Shown here: piece by piece, positions 8,031-14,963 of the stretch | How the letters are laid out: every line of letters begins with the position of its first letter | Position numbering within the stretch: position 1 is the stretch's first letter | Assembly: GCA_038329675.1 (NCBI GenBank) | Contig: JBBQNE010000026.1 | Location: forward strand, 1 to 28,114 | Direction of reading: 5' to 3' | Source of the DNA: JANXVY01 sp038329675 | Lineage (GTDB): Bacteria > Pseudomonadota > Alphaproteobacteria > Rhizobiales > Hyphomicrobiaceae | Length of the DNA stretch: 28,114 nt | Made by a program: the position numbers and the translations under genes | The notes under the pieces: generated by a model | Database searches by the model: none | Told to the model about the DNA's origin: nothing | What the model saw: the letters and a program-made list of their open reading frames with translations, nothing else

Positions 8031-9308
8031 TCAACGACCCGCAAGCCACCGGCCAACCGACGCGAAATACCCACCCGGGACCGGCCCCGACAGATCCATT
8101 CTCGACCCCTCGGCCGCGGCCCTGGCCAGCCCGACACCGGCAGCCAATGCCGGTTGGTCCGACCCAGCAGCCATGCCCGGCAGTCCAATCGTCCGTCCGA
8201 GGCGAACATCAGCCCCAGTTAGCGACGCCACCGCACCGGCGAGGCCAACGAGCTGGCTCCCGCCCCCGGTCAACACCACCGGGAGGCGCGCAGCACCCGC
8301 CGCCCGCCGACGCTCATCGACGAGGCCGATGAGCGCAGCCATCCGCGGTTCGACAACTTCGAATAACTCTGCCCGTGAGCCGCTTCCACTTGCGCCTCCC
8401 GTTTCGCTGTCGGCGACCCCCGCAAGCGCATACGAAAATCGTTCGCTCACCCCGGAGTGAGCATTGACCATACTACCGTAAAGCGCCTTGATTCGCTCGG
8501 CCTCGGCAAGCGGCGCTTGAAATTTTTTTGCAATTTCAAAGGTTAAGTGGTGCCCGCCGGTCGCTAGGATCTCGCCATGAACGAATTGGCCATCGGCAAA
8601 TATAGCAATTCCAGTGGTCCCAGCCCCGAAATCCACAACCGTAACGCCAAGCGCGCGTTCTTGAGCGGTCGTAACGGCGAGCCCCGACGCATAGGGCGCA
8701 GCAACCAGCCCTTTGACGTCGAGATGCGCAGCCTCGATCACATGCATCAGGTTCGTCACGGGCCCCGCGTCGGCCGTAACGGCGTGGATATCGGCGGCGA
8801 TCTCGCGGGCTGCCATACCGCGCGGATCATCCCCACACGGCGCGCCATCGAGCCGGTAACCGCGGCGGTTGATGTGGATGAGCGTGCGACCGTCCCGTTC
8901 GGCATATGACACCGCGCCCTGATACAACCGGTCGATGTCGGTGCGCGAGACGCTGCCGCTGCTGGCTTCGGCCTTGGCAGCAAACGTCTGCGACGCTAAC
9001 CGGCCGCAGCTGAGAGAGACGAACACCTCGTGAAGCTCCTGTCGTGCGGCGCGCTCGGCTGCCGCCACCGCGTCACGAACGGCGGTTTCGAGCGCCAGTG
9101 GCTCAACGACCACCCCGCCCCGCATGCCCGCCGATTGTCGGTGCCCGATGCCGAGGCACTGCAACTCGGCCGCTTCGCCGTTTGCGCTGTTTTTCGCCCG
9201 ATTTCTGGCAGCTTGCCTCATCTCAACGGCAAGACAGACAATTTTGCTTGTACCGACATCGACCACGCCAACGAGCGTGCCACGACCGCCCGATCCGAAC
9301 CAAAGCAT
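8031..9308 (-). CDS. ftsA: Cell division protein FtsA
   Basis: FtsA is the actin-like ATPase that tethers FtsZ to the membrane and recruits later divisome proteins. The 425-residue product begins with the phosphate-1 loop VVDVGTSKIVCL. The SHS2/1C region follows, with the phosphate-2 loop TVVDFGAGTTGIAIF and the adenosine motif VVLTGGGSQLVGL. The last residues (GGYFASVGRWLAGR) look like the amphipathic membrane-targeting helix. The start ATG lies three bases after the ftsQ stop, so the two are translationally close. A small insert rich in Gly/Ser lies before the last third (about residues 300-312). An A7 run on the coding strand inside an otherwise GC-rich gene (8523-8529) is unusual. Identity is secure. 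Confidence 0.95.
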   Translation of the reverse strand: MLWFGSGGRGTLVGVVDVGTSKIVCLAVEMRQAARNRAKNSANGEAAELQCLGIGHRQSAGMRGGVVVEPLALETAVRDAVAAAERAARQELHEVFVSLSCGRLASQTFAAKAEASSGSVSRTDIDRLYQGAVSYAERDGRTLIHINRRGYRLDGAPCGDDPRGMAAREIAADIHAVTADAGPVTNLMHVIEAAHLDVKGLVAAPYASGLAVTTAQERALGVTVVDFGAGTTGIAIFADGQFVHGEILATGGHHLTFEIAKKFQAPLAEAERIKALYGSMVNAHSGVSERFSYALAGVADSETGGASGSGSRAELFEVVEPRMAALIGLVDERRRAAGAARLPVVLTGGGSQLVGLAGAVASLTGADVRLGRTIGLPGMAAGSDQPALAAGVGLARAAAEGSRMDLSGPVPGGYFASVGRWLAGR

Positions 9309-9311
9309 CGG

Positions 9312-10232
9312 CTAGCCCCCGCCGCCGGATATCGGACCGCTCAAAACACGTGCTGGCCGTGACGCGATCTCGAACCGTGAGCGCAAATCGATCACGGTAT
9401 CGGCGCGCGACAGCAACGTTGGCCCCTCGCGATGGCGCAACAGGTCGGCAAGCGCCGTCGCCTCACCCTCGGCTGGGAGTTCAATTCTAACATTGCCCGG
9501 CAGCAACAGCGACCAGCGCCGCCCGTCTTTACGCGTTGCGCCATCGAGCCGCCCTGCGATCGCGGGCACATGGGCTAAGGCCTCAGCCAACGCGACAGCT
9601 GCTTGCGGCGCGCCGTCGCCTGTAATTTTAAGAAGCGCTTCGCCGTGTCCAGTCGCCGCCGCCAGAATGCGGCCCGTGCGGTCAACGAGCATCGTGCGCT
9701 GCCCGTCGTCCCACACCGCAAACGGCCGCCGTTCGGCAATCGTAACATCGAGCCGGCCGGGATAAACCCGCGTCAGCCCCGCACTCGCGATCCACGGCAA
9801 GGTTTCGATGCACCGTTTGGCCGCGATGCTATCGAGCGAGATCAGGGTTCGCGTCCGGGCGAGGTCGAGGCAATCATAAACGTCCGTATCGGTCGTAAAG
9901 CGCTGGCCGGACACGACGATGGTATCAAGGCCAAGCCCGACGGCGATGGCGGCATCGTCTGCCGTCCCGACTGTGGCAGCGATGAGCTGGCGGGCGGGCG
10001 CAATAGCCGAGGCTGCCGCGATGACAATACAACCAGCAATAATCCAGCGGACGACGCGTCGGGCGCTTCGCCGGAGCGGTCCGCGCCTGGCTGTGCGGGG
10101 AACGTGCGCCCGCCCGGAAGCGGCAAGGCTGGAATCGGCCCGCCCCGGATAAGCCCGTCGGTCAACTGGAAGCGTCCGCAGCGCACCGTGCGCCCGGCCA
10201 GCCGTCCAGCGATCGCCCGTTATCTGTCGCAA
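9312..10232 (-). CDS. ftsQ: Cell division protein FtsQ
   Basis: FtsQ is the bitopic divisome protein that links early and late division components. The 306-residue product has an Arg-rich cytoplasmic tail (about 1-60), a membrane helix (about 62-80) and a periplasmic part. The POTRA domain (about 95-165) is recognisable from IVVSGQRFT and from LPWIASAGLTRVYPGRLDVTI, followed by ERRPFAVWDDG. The FtsQ domain follows, with LLLPGNVRIELP and VIDLRSRFEIASRP. The start is a TTG, preceded by GAGG seven bases upstream. No ATG occurs before about residue 180, so TTG is the likely start. It overlaps the ddl 3' end by 13 bases, which suggests translational coupling. Confidence 0.93.
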   Translation of the reverse strand: MRQITGDRWTAGRAHGALRTLPVDRRAYPGRADSSLAASGRAHVPRTARRGPLRRSARRVVRWIIAGCIVIAAASAIAPARQLIAATVGTADDAAIAVGLGLDTIVVSGQRFTTDTDVYDCLDLARTRTLISLDSIAAKRCIETLPWIASAGLTRVYPGRLDVTIAERRPFAVWDDGQRTMLVDRTGRILAAATGHGEALLKITGDGAPQAAVALAEALAHVPAIAGRLDGATRKDGRRWSLLLPGNVRIELPAEGEATALADLLRHREGPTLLSRADTVIDLRSRFEIASRPARVLSGPISGGGG

Positions 10233-11236
10233 CTCGCGTCCTCAATCATCCAAGCCACGAGGCTGGCGAACGACTGCCCCTGGTAGGCTGCCAACTCCGG
10301 CACCAGCGACGTCGCCGTCATGCCGGGCTGGGTGTTGACCTCAAGGCAAATCAATTCGCCAGTGCCGCCTGGCGTATCATCGAAGCGAAAGTCCGCGCGC
10401 GACACACCGCGGCATCCAAGGGCGTCATGCGCCTTCAGCGTCAGTGTTCGGATGCGTTGGTAAACATCTGGTAAAATTTGCGCCGGTAGAACGTGGTCGG
10501 AGCCGCCGATCGCGTACTTGGCCTCATAGTCGTAAAACGCGAGGCCAACCTTCGGTACGATCTCGATCACGTCGGTCGGTTCACCAGCGATCACGCCGCA
10601 GGTCAATTCACGCCCGGCAATAAATCGTTCGACCATGATGATTTCCGAGGCTGGACCACCATCAAGAATGCATTGCGGCGGCGCATTCCATTCACGCCCG
10701 ACGATGACGACGCCGACGCTCGAACCTTCGGCGACCGGCTTGACGACGTAGGGCGGCGGCATCGCGTGCTCACGGGCCGCTTCGCTGCGCGCGATCAACC
10801 GCGCTTCCGCGACGGCAACACCGGCCCGCGCCATCGCTTCCTTGGCCCGTTCTTTGTGCATGGCGAGCGCGGAGGCGAGCACGCCCGAGTGCGTGTAGGG
10901 GATCGCCAGCGTCTCTAAGATGCCCTGGATGCAGCCATCTTCGCCAAATTTGCCGTGCAGCGCGTTGAAGCAAGCATCGGGGCTAAGTTCGGCAAGGCGC
11001 TGGGCGACGTCGCGGCCAGCATCAACTTCGATCGGCTCGTAACCAGCCTCGCGCAAGGCTTGGACGGCCGCAGCACCCGAGCGCAGCGAAACCTCACGCT
11101 CCGCCGACAGCCCCCCCATCAATACAGCGATGCGATGATATTTGCGGCTCGCGCGATCCGCGTTGGCACGATCCTGAAGACGAGGTTCGACAGTGTCGGC
11201 TGCCCGGAGACCCGGATCAGAATGGCTCGACGTCAT
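10220..11236 (-). CDS. ddl: D-alanine--D-alanine ligase
   Basis: Ddl is the ATP-grasp ligase that makes the D-Ala-D-Ala dipeptide for peptidoglycan precursors. Motifs in order: VLMGGLSAEREVSLRSG, ALHGKFGEDGCIQGIL, YTHSGVLASALAMHK, YVVKPVAEGSSVGV, SRADFRFDD and LEVNTQPGMTATSLVPE. The ATG at 11236 gives 338 residues. GAGGGG lies seven bases upstream and decides this start over a longer frame opening at 11326. The first 35 residues are not part of the usual enzyme (about 305 residues) and look like a disordered extension. In the normal dcw order murB precedes ddl; here queF does, 44 bases away. The 3' end overlaps ftsQ. Confidence 0.96.
   Translation of the reverse strand: MTSSHSDPGLRAADTVEPRLQDRANADRASRKYHRIAVLMGGLSAEREVSLRSGAAAVQALREAGYEPIEVDAGRDVAQRLAELSPDACFNALHGKFGEDGCIQGILETLAIPYTHSGVLASALAMHKERAKEAMARAGVAVAEARLIARSEAAREHAMPPPYVVKPVAEGSSVGVVIVGREWNAPPQCILDGGPASEIIMVERFIAGRELTCGVIAGEPTDVIEIVPKVGLAFYDYEAKYAIGGSDHVLPAQILPDVYQRIRTLTLKAHDALGCRGVSRADFRFDDTPGGTGELICLEVNTQPGMTATSLVPELAAYQGQSFASLVAWMIEDASCDR
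10240..10243 (-). promoter_or_regulatory. Ribosome binding site that supports the TTG start of ftsQ
   Basis: The minus strand reads GAGG, then seven bases, then TTG. This lies inside the last codons of ddl and is the only start signal near the ftsQ N-terminus. Confidence 0.6.
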
Positions 11237-11280
11237 GATGTGTCCCCTCGCAATGCTGGCAGCGCAAACCGCGCGATACC

Positions 11281-11769
11281 TCAGCCGCGTCCGCGATAGG
11301 GCGCGACGCCGGTGTCGGGCAACCACACGCCCGCTGGCAGTGTTCCGGTTTGCCAGAACACGTCGATCGGGATGCCGCCGCGCGGATACCAGTATCCAGC
11401 GATTCGCAAAAAGCGCGGGCCGAGCAGGCCGGTTAAGCGCTTGCCGATCGCAACCGTACAGTTTTCATGGAACGCGCCGTGATTGCGAAACGACGTCAGA
11501 TAGAGCTTTAGCGACTTACTCTCGACGAGCCAATCGCCCGGCGCGTAGTCGATGACGAGATGGGCAAAGTCGGGTTGTCCTGTCACCGGGCAGATCGAGG
11601 TGAACTCTGGCACGGTAAAACGCGCGATGTAGTCCGTGTCGGGATGTGGATTTGGCACCCGGTCCAACGGCGCGTCGTCAGGCGACCCCGGGATTGGCGT
11701 CAATTGCCCTAGCTGCGTCACGACGGGTCGCGCTGGCGGCAGTGGCAGATTATCGTTGCGGTCGGTCAT
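11281..11769 (-). CDS. queF: NADPH-dependent 7-cyano-7-deazaguanine reductase QueF (short type)
   Basis: QueF reduces preQ0 to preQ1 in queuosine synthesis for tRNA wobble positions. The 162-residue product is of the short, single-domain type. The nucleophile Cys60 lies in FTSICPVTGQPDFAH, with the proton donor Asp67. The family motif ESKSLKLYLTSFRNHGAFHE gives the NADPH-binding site (the QueF signature E-S-K-S-x-K). The C-terminal stretch GYWYPRGGIPIDVFWQTG is also typical. It lies between queD and ddl on the same strand, 67 bases after queD and 44 bases before ddl, so it may share transcripts with the division genes. I see no clear Shine-Dalgarno sequence. Confidence 0.94.
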   Translation of the reverse strand: MTDRNDNLPLPPARPVVTQLGQLTPIPGSPDDAPLDRVPNPHPDTDYIARFTVPEFTSICPVTGQPDFAHLVIDYAPGDWLVESKSLKLYLTSFRNHGAFHENCTVAIGKRLTGLLGPRFLRIAGYWYPRGGIPIDVFWQTGTLPAGVWLPDTGVAPYRGRG

Positions 11770-11837
11770 GGGTTTGCTTGCGGACGGTTGTGATCAGGAA
11801 AAGCGTTCGGCAGCCAATCGCGTCGCGGCCGATGACG

Positions 11838-12251
11838 TCATCGGGTCGCCGCCGTGTTCTCCAGGTCGTGTTCGCCAGCACGGCGATCAATGCGCGGCCC
11901 AGCATAGATGCACCCCTCGCGGCAGCTATCGCGCGCAACCTCAATCGTGCTCAACCCCGGCACCCGGTTGTCAAGGCGGCTCCATAGCCACACCGCGATC
12001 CGCTCGAGCGTCGGCGCGGCGAGGCCGGGCACCTCGTTCAGCAGCCGGTGATCAAGATCGGCGCGTGCCTCGTCGATCACCTGCGACAGTTCGTCAAAGT
12101 GAAACACATAGCCGGTGTCGGCCGACGGCTCACCGATCAGCGTCACCCGGGCGCGAAACGAATGGCCGTGGATACGCGCATTGGCGCTGCCGGGCTCAGC
12201 GCCGGGCAGATAGTGGGCGGCTTCGAACGTGAAGTCCTTATAGATCAGCAT
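11838..12251 (-). CDS. queD: 6-carboxytetrahydropterin synthase (QueD)-like protein
   Basis: This 137-residue T-fold protein belongs to the 6-pyruvoyl/6-carboxytetrahydropterin synthase family. QueD makes the pterin intermediate of preQ0. Zinc ligands His13 (FEAAHYLPG), His28 and His30 (RIHGHSF) are present. So are LDHRLLNE, PTLERIAVWLW and the C-terminal SCREGCIYAGP, which matches the E. coli QueD subtype. Odd points: the cysteine that normally precedes HGH by four residues is Asn24 here. The DF after the second strand reads HF, and the Glu before the SC motif is Asp. These changes touch the classical active site, so activity is uncertain. The queF gene just downstream supports a queuosine role. 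AAGG precedes the ATG by eight bases. Confidence 0.85.
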   Translation of the reverse strand: MLIYKDFTFEAAHYLPGAEPGSANARIHGHSFRARVTLIGEPSADTGYVFHFDELSQVIDEARADLDHRLLNEVPGLAAPTLERIAVWLWSRLDNRVPGLSTIEVARDSCREGCIYAGPRIDRRAGEHDLENTAATR

Positions 12252-12359
12252 CGAAACGCCTTACCGGCGCGCGCCACACGGGGCAAGAGGCGGCGCGCAA
12301 ACCGACGCCCCCGGGCGGGCGCTTTGGCTGCCTAATCACACCCCAACCACCAACCGAAG

Positions 12360-12388
12360 CGTCGCTGGAACCCTCGCGCCCAGCGACG
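12360..12388. promoter_or_regulatory. Perfect 9-bp hairpin between the divergent dcw halves
   Basis: CGTCGCTGG (12360-12368) and CCAGCGACG (12380-12388) are exact inverted repeats around an 11-base loop. They sit 109 bases upstream of queD and 58 bases upstream of the small plus-strand ORF, in the only intergenic region between the two long divergent gene series. It could be an operator or a structured leader. It has no T-run on either side, so a terminator is less likely. Confidence 0.4.
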
Positions 12389-12445
12389 GGTTGCTCCGAT
12401 GACGCAATCGACAATCCTGGCAACGCGATCCGATGGAGCGACCCG

Positions 12446-12592
12446 ATGCCGAACAAGCCCGACAACGATGACCCCTTAAAACCGATTGAGCCCTCGGCCC
12501 CAATTGAACTCTCAGCCCAGGACGCTCGCGCCGGAAGCGGCGGCAGCCGCGTTGTAACCGTGCTGGCGCCGCGCGCATCTGATGGTGACTAG
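12446..12592 (+). CDS. Small hypothetical protein, 48 aa
   Basis: The ATG is preceded by GGAG at a spacing of eight bases. The product is Pro- and Asp-rich at first, then reads IELSAQDARAGSGGSRVVTVL. Small alphaproteobacterial proteins with a SAxEARxG motif followed by a variable V-L stretch and usually a membrane helix are familiar to me. This one has the motif but stops without a hydrophobic segment, so it may be a shortened member. Codon use is GC-rich like the neighbours. It starts the plus-strand series, 84 bases before the flavoprotein gene. No function is known. Confidence 0.45.
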   Translation: MPNKPDNDDPLKPIEPSAPIELSAQDARAGSGGSRVVTVLAPRASDGD

Positions 12593-12676
12593 CGGCGAGC
12601 TCCGTTGGCGTTCGGGTGTGGTAGTGACCCACCGGTAACCAAAGAATACGCTAACCAAGAACACAACTTTTCGCCG

Positions 12677-13345
12677 ATGGCCGCCATGACCGACCCACAC
12701 CAAATTTCCACAGTGCAAGACCTGCTCGCGCTCTACGGCGAGCCCTACCCGAACTCGTTGCGCAAAGAAGTCGCGAACCTCACACCGGCCTACCAGCGTT
12801 GGATCGAGGCCGCGCCGTTCCTCGCCGTCTCCACCGTCGGAGGTGGCGATGCCGCAGGGCTGGTCGCGCCAGGTGGGCTCGATTGCTCACCACGCGGCGA
12901 TCGTCCGGGGCATCTTGTGACCGTGCTGGACGCGCATACGATCGCCATCCCCGACCGTCGCGGCAACAACCGGCTCGATACGCTGCGCAATCTGATCGCC
13001 GACCCGCGCATCGCGCTGTTGTTCCTGGTGCCAGGCGTGCCCGAGTGCGTGCGCATCAATGGCACAGCAATCATCACGACCGACCCTGGCCTCAAACAGC
13101 GTTTCACCGTCGACGGCCACGAACCCGCAAGCGTCATCCTCGTGACAATCGAAAGCGTCTACTTCCAATGCGCCCGAGCAATCATTCGCTCACAACTGTG
13201 GGAGCCAGCTTCGCAAGCTGATCCGGCGAGCTTGCCAACCGCTGGCGAGATGAGCCGCAGCGGCGATGTGACGTCCGATGCCTCCATCGATGCAGCGGCC
13301 TACGACGCGACATTGCGCGCCCGTCAACGCGCGACGCTATATTGA
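12677..13345 (+). CDS. Pyridoxamine 5'-phosphate oxidase family (FMN-binding) protein
   Basis: This is a 222-residue protein of the PNPOx-like split beta-barrel flavin fold, resembling the MSMEG_1061 subfamily. Typical stretches are FLAVSTVGGGD, DCSPRGDRPG, IPDRRGNNRLDTLRNL, RIALLFLVPG and RINGTAIITTD. These form the FMN site in relatives. The segment VYFQCARAIIRSQLWEP is also characteristic. The substrate cannot be told from sequence, and such proteins are often general flavin reductases. The ATG at 12677 is chosen; another at 12686 is equally possible, and neither has a strong Shine-Dalgarno sequence. It sits immediately before murD (58 bases) where mraY would be expected in a classical dcw cluster. 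Confidence 0.85.
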   Translation: MAAMTDPHQISTVQDLLALYGEPYPNSLRKEVANLTPAYQRWIEAAPFLAVSTVGGGDAAGLVAPGGLDCSPRGDRPGHLVTVLDAHTIAIPDRRGNNRLDTLRNLIADPRIALLFLVPGVPECVRINGTAIITTDPGLKQRFTVDGHEPASVILVTIESVYFQCARAIIRSQLWEPASQADPASLPTAGEMSRSGDVTSDASIDAAAYDATLRARQRATLY

Positions 13346-13403
13346 TCGTTGCTCAAGCGGCACACACAAGACCGCACCCCGCGCCTGCGCTAAACTCAGC
13401 CCT

Positions 13404-14963
13404 ATGATTCGATCATCGACCTTTGTGGGCCGACGCATCGCCGTGTTTGGGCTTGGCAGCTCGGGCAATACGGCGGCCCTGTCGCTGATGGCGGGCGGAG
13501 CCGACGTCGCCGCGTGGGATGACGGCGAAGCTGGACGCGCCTCAGCAGCTCAAGCCGGGATCCCGCTGGTCGATTTGCGCGTCGCCGATTGGCGCGCGTT
13601 TGCCGCCCTCGTGTTAGCACCAGGCGTACCGCTGACCCACCCCATGCCGCACTGGTCCGTGATCGCCGCGCGCGCCGCCGGTATCGAAATCATCGGCGAT
13701 GTCGAATTGTTTTGCCGCGAGCGGGCAGCGACCTGCCCAGACGCGCCGTTCATCGCGATTACCGGCACCAACGGCAAATCCACCACAACGGCATTGATCG
13801 CCCATATCCTGCGCGAGGCTGGCCGCGACGTTCAAATGGGCGGCAATATCGGCGTGCCGATCCTGTCGCTGGAGCCACCCTCGCCCGACCGCATCCACGT
13901 TATCGAGATGAGTTCGTTCCAGATCGACTTGGCGCCAAGCGTAAATCCGACGGTCGGCGTGTTGCTCAACATCACGGCCGATCACCTCGATCGGCACGGC
14001 ACGATGGAACACTACGCCGAGATCAAATCGCGGCTCCTCGCCAACGCCGACCTCCAGATCGTCGGTCTCGACGCGGCGCGCCTCATTGCTCATCCGCTGG
14101 CCGAACCGCAAGCCGCGGGAATACCGCGCCGCGGCACGGTCATCGCCTCGGGCCAGACAGCCGATGTCTACGCCAAGGATGGCCAATTATGGCAGTCACT
14201 CTCCAATGCGCCGGTCGCCGACTTGCGAAACATCGGCCCGTTGCGCGGGGCGCATAACGGTGAGAACGCGGCGGCAGCCTTCGCAGCTCTGGTCCCGTTC
14301 CTGTCATACGACGCCATCGCCCAACACATGGCGACGTTCCCAGGCCTTGCTCACCGGATGGAACAGCTCGGTCACATCGAGACACAGAACGGCGTGGCCG
14401 GCCGGGTGCTCGTCGTCAACGACAGCAAAGCAACCAACGCCGATTCAACAAAAAAAGCGCTTCTGTCCTACCCGCGCGACGTCTTCTGGATCGTTGGCGG
14501 TAAGCCAAAAGACGGCGGCATCGAGAGCCTGCGACCTTACTTTGGCGGGGTCGTGCGGGCCTACCTGATCGGCGCGGCGTCCGAAGAATTCGCCCGCACG
14601 CTCGACGGTGATGTGGCCATCGTCCCGTGCGGAACGATCGACATCGCGGTCGCCCGCGCGAGCACCGACGCCAGCGCCTATCTGGCTGCATCCGTCGCGA
14701 CACAATCGGCAGCCGAACCCGTTATCCTGTTCTCACCAGCCTGCGCCTCGTTCGATCAGTTCCAAAACTTTGAAAAACGTGGCGATGCGTTCCGGGCGAT
14801 CGTCACAGCGCTGCCGGGCTTCGTCAGCCAACGGTCTGCCCTAAACAGTCACCCCGCCCCGTCTGCCAGCGCCCCGTCTGCCAGCGCCCCGTCTGCCAGC
14901 GTCCCGTCTGCCAGCGTCCCGTCTGCCAGCCCGGCCCCCGCTGATAGCCCCGGCGAGCCATGA
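13404..14963 (+). CDS. murD: UDP-N-acetylmuramoyl-L-alanine--D-glutamate ligase MurD
   Basis: MurD adds D-glutamate to UDP-MurNAc-L-Ala in the cytoplasm. The N-terminal Rossmann-like domain opens with IAVFGLGSSGNTAAL. The ATP loop is ITGTNGKSTTT, with Lys125. The central domain has EMSSFQIDL and NITADHLDRHGTMEHY. The C-terminal domain has NDSKATNADSTKKAL and LFSPACASFDQFQNFEKRG. The ATG at 13404 gives 519 residues against the usual 440-470. The excess is a C-terminal tail (about 475-519) built mainly of PSASA/PSASV units, encoded by a 15-bp tandem repeat. Such a tail is not part of the enzyme fold and is probably disordered. The stop overlaps the ftsW start as ATGA. Confidence 0.96.
   Translation: MIRSSTFVGRRIAVFGLGSSGNTAALSLMAGGADVAAWDDGEAGRASAAQAGIPLVDLRVADWRAFAALVLAPGVPLTHPMPHWSVIAARAAGIEIIGDVELFCRERAATCPDAPFIAITGTNGKSTTTALIAHILREAGRDVQMGGNIGVPILSLEPPSPDRIHVIEMSSFQIDLAPSVNPTVGVLLNITADHLDRHGTMEHYAEIKSRLLANADLQIVGLDAARLIAHPLAEPQAAGIPRRGTVIASGQTADVYAKDGQLWQSLSNAPVADLRNIGPLRGAHNGENAAAAFAALVPFLSYDAIAQHMATFPGLAHRMEQLGHIETQNGVAGRVLVVNDSKATNADSTKKALLSYPRDVFWIVGGKPKDGGIESLRPYFGGVVRAYLIGAASEEFARTLDGDVAIVPCGTIDIAVARASTDASAYLAASVATQSAAEPVILFSPACASFDQFQNFEKRGDAFRAIVTALPGFVSQRSALNSHPAPSASAPSASAPSASVPSASVPSASPAPADSPGEP
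14858..14935. repeat. 15-bp tandem repeat in the 3' end of murD
   Basis: The core GTCTGCCAGC recurs at 14861, 14876, 14891, 14906 and 14921, a strict 15-base period. The spacer is GCCCC in the first two copies and GTCCC in the next two. The last copy is partial. The period is in frame and encodes a Pro-Ser-Ala-Ser-Ala/Val repeat. The near identity of the copies implies recent expansion. It is a minisatellite-like tract and likely varies between strains. Confidence 0.93.

Noticed and set aside
11830..11843. A perfect 14-bp palindrome (CGATGACGTCATCG) at the queD end
   Set aside because: About one or two such palindromes are expected by chance in 28 kb, and it lies across a stop codon with no other sign of regulation.
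12252..12445. A preQ1 riboswitch in front of queD/queF
   Set aside because: I see no preQ1-type pseudoknot motif or A-rich tail. The only clear structure is the GC-rich hairpin at 12360-12388.
14858..14935. Regular repeats suggesting a CRISPR array
   Set aside because: The period is 15 bases with no unique spacers, and the repeats are in frame at the end of murD.
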